From: Verrucomicrobiaceae bacterium
GTDB lineage: Bacteria > Verrucomicrobiota > Verrucomicrobiia > Verrucomicrobiales > Verrucomicrobiaceae
NCBI GenBank assembly: GCA_027490195.1
Contig: JAIXYN010000053.1
Span: 164,571 to 228,570, forward strand
Direction of reading: 5' to 3'
Length of the DNA stretch: 64,000 nucleotides
Positions 63,052-64,000 of the stretch are shown piece after piece. Position numbers and translations under genes: made by a program. Numbering within the stretch: the stretch's first letter is position 1; every line of letters begins with the position of its first letter. The notes below the pieces were generated by a model. The model was not told the DNA's origin. It saw only the letters and a list, made by a program, of their open reading frames with translations, and did not search any database.

Positions 63052-63195
63052 ACTGCACAAGCCGGAATAACCAACAGAACAGCAGCTAACCCAGAACCAA
63101 CAACCCGACATCCCCAGCTTCACACCTTAGAATCAGACTGATCGACGCGGAGGCCAGCACACGAGAGGCGTTATGAGATAAGAGAGGCCGCAAGG

Positions 63196-63411
63196 TCACT
63201 TGAGCACTCGAGCCGAGACTGTGAGAACCCAGGCCGCGGTGAACAAAAGAAATGCGTTACCCAGCACGCGAATATCAGCATAACCACCGAAGTGATACGA
63301 TTCACCCTGGTCGGTCAGTCTGCTTCTGAGGTGAGAAAAACAAACCAAAGAAAGGTCATCAAAATGACAGAGAACCAACATTCCCACTTGCCAAAACCGG
63401 AGCCATATCAA
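63196..63411 (-). CDS. Cassette-encoded small membrane protein (start uncertain)
   Basis: A short frame on the minus strand beginning with TTG at 63411, right at the R' box of attC-like site 2, as cassette ORFs often do. The 71-residue product has a hydrophobic N-terminal segment and a C-terminal helix (VLGNAFLLFTAAWVLTVSA), with a conserved-looking DQGESYHFGGYADIRVL between. An internal Met at residue 11 is an alternative start. Its attC is missing; the IS110 element lies where it should be. Function unknown. Confidence 0.5.
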   Translation of the reverse strand: MIWLRFWQVGMLVLCHFDDLSLVCFSHLRSRLTDQGESYHFGGYADIRVLGNAFLLFTAAWVLTVSARVLK

Positions 63412-63498
63412 CGTCTCGGATCAGGCGACGGCGAGCGGGAAGCGTTGATGACACGACCGATGCCATACGAGCCGTTGCCTGCGTCCGTTTTGTTCGCC
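63406..63498 (-). repeat. attC-like site 2
   Basis: On the minus strand: R'' GGCGAAC, spacer AAAA, L'' CGGACGCAGGCAACGG, a variable loop, L' CCGTCGCCTGATCCG, spacer AGAC, R' GTTGATA. L'' and L' pair with one extrahelical base. The R'' box is exactly complementary to GTTCGCC, the R' box of site 3, as expected if both bound a single cassette. The order (ORF, R'', R', next ORF) is that of an integron array on the minus strand. Confidence 0.78.
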
Positions 63499-63522
63499 AT
63501 TAGTTCGCGGTGGTCCATCATA

Positions 63523-63915
63523 TCAATCGCCAAAGCCGTTCTCTTCGGCGGTAGCGGCAGCTTGACGAAGCAAATTCTTGTCCTTGATCATTGCAGCGCA
63601 AAGTTCCGCTGTCTGAACAGCCTCCTCAAAGTTGGAGAAGTGAATGTAACAGGCGTCGCCCTCGGAGTTCGGGTCCATGGAATCTGGATCGGCTTCGAGT
63701 CCATTCAGTTGACGTGTGGCCATCACCAACCCCTCAACGCCAGGTCCGTTCAGGTAGTAGTCTTCGATGTAGTCACCTTCGCAAAAGTCATGCAGCCACT
63801 CCCAGTCGGAGAACTCAAGTCGAGTGTCTTTGTATTCTGTGTCACGACAATCGTGGAGCACAAAAGGAGCGAATGTTGTTCTGTCGATGCCTTCAGAGTC
63901 GAATGTTGGAGTCAT
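63523..63915 (-). CDS. Cassette-encoded acidic protein, unknown function
   Basis: The 130-residue acidic protein (WEWLHDFCEGDYIEDYYLNG, then DPDSMDPNSEGDACYIHFSN and AELCAAMIKDKNLLRQAA) fills a complete 528-bp cassette bounded by attC-like sites 2 and 3. Its ATG is 19 bp from the R' box. The pattern of an acidic N-terminal part with a helical C-terminal tail resembles small immunity proteins, but this is a guess. It has no signal peptide or membrane segment. It lies 24 bp upstream of R'' of site 2. Confidence 0.75.
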   Translation of the reverse strand: MTPTFDSEGIDRTTFAPFVLHDCRDTEYKDTRLEFSDWEWLHDFCEGDYIEDYYLNGPGVEGLVMATRQLNGLEADPDSMDPNSEGDACYIHFSNFEEAVQTAELCAAMIKDKNLLRQAAATAEENGFGD

Positions 63916-63933
63916 AGGTGGCTGTATGTTTTG

Positions 63934-64000
63934 GGCGAACGTCTCGGATCAGGCGACGGCGAGCGCAAGACGTTGCTGACACGACAGATAGCCTTCGAGC
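63934..64000 (-). repeat. attC-like site 3 (cut by window end)
   Basis: The visible half on the minus strand ends with L' CCGTCGCCTGATCCG, spacer AGAC, R' GTTCGCC. The remaining half, with R'' and L'', lies beyond the window. Its L' and spacer are identical to those of site 2. GTTCGCC matches the complement of R'' in site 2, so this site is the left boundary (in cassette direction) of the 63523-63915 cassette. Confidence 0.72.

Larger units (their letters stand above)
61604..63125 (+). mobile_element. IS110-family insertion element (ends approximate)
   Basis: A transposase gene with its upstream structured region and a short downstream flank, inserted in the cassette array. IS110 elements have no clear terminal inverted repeats and make little or no target duplication, so the ends cannot be fixed by eye. 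The left end is placed a few bases right of the 61406-61600 gene start and the right end before the next cassette region. Element length of about 1.5 kb is normal for the family. No second copy is in the window. Confidence 0.7.

Noticed and set aside
1..64000. CRISPR arrays, rRNA genes, prophage genes
   Set aside because: No regularly spaced short repeats, no rRNA-like sequence and no phage structural genes were seen on either strand.

Overview
The window is 64 kb of a GC-rich bacterial chromosome. It looks like a Verrucomicrobiota member, probably Verrucomicrobiaceae/Prosthecobacter-like; this is inferred from family content, not from a marker gene. The signs are a PSD1 (DUF1549/DUF1553) cytochrome protein, a Tat-exported DUF1552 protein, an SHD1-esterase, a PmoA-like DUF6807 protein, many small secreted proteins with Ala signal peptides, and AT-rich promoters set against a GC-rich background.

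Region by region. 0-7.5 kb: the 5' part of an ECF sigma factor gene, an M20 peptidase, a very large PSD1 protein and an 808-residue uncharacterised protein. 7.5-14.8 kb: a chromate transporter, then a complete tripartite RND efflux system (pump, adaptor, outer-membrane protein). The pump carries an in-frame palindromic repeat and the outer-membrane protein an unusual membrane extension. 14.8-20.9 kb: small hypotheticals, an O-methyltransferase, a cytochrome lipoprotein, an ABM protein, an LRR protein, an SHD1-esterase and a Fur-type regulator. 21-26.8 kb: a Thr-rich secreted protein diverging from three genes (two TPM-fold proteins and a zinc-ribbon membrane protein). 26.8-34 kb: DUF1552, an azurin-like cupredoxin, an ammonium transporter behind a textbook sigma-54 promoter, a CPBP protease and a CE15-like esterase. 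34-38.8 kb: a ROK kinase followed by an overlapping ppx-like/ppk1 polyphosphate operon. 38.8-45.7 kb: aquaglyceroporin, MlaE permease, secreted carbohydrate-active proteins, TatD, tRNA-Lys(CTT) and a PIG-L deacetylase. 45.9-60.8 kb: a tandem-pseudokinase membrane protein, a tannase-family esterase, rimO, a hybrid histidine kinase with an upstream coiled-coil gene, Fur, a NagB fusion, lipA, an ATP-grasp protein, pyrD and a VOC protein.

The most interesting region is the right end (60.98-64.0 kb). Three related imperfect palindromes have the layout of integron attC sites: R boxes, a 4-nt unpaired spacer and one extrahelical base. They separate small minus-strand genes, and the R'' box of one complete 528-bp cassette is exactly complementary to the R' box at its own start. 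The array runs leftward, so attI and the integron integrase, if present, should lie beyond the right edge. An IS110-family element with a structured upstream non-coding region, a candidate bridge RNA, has landed inside the array.

Coordinates of starts were moved inward from the longest ORF where a signal peptide or a family-typical N terminus gave a better choice; each such case is explained. Function statements rest on motif recognition by eye. No database search was run.
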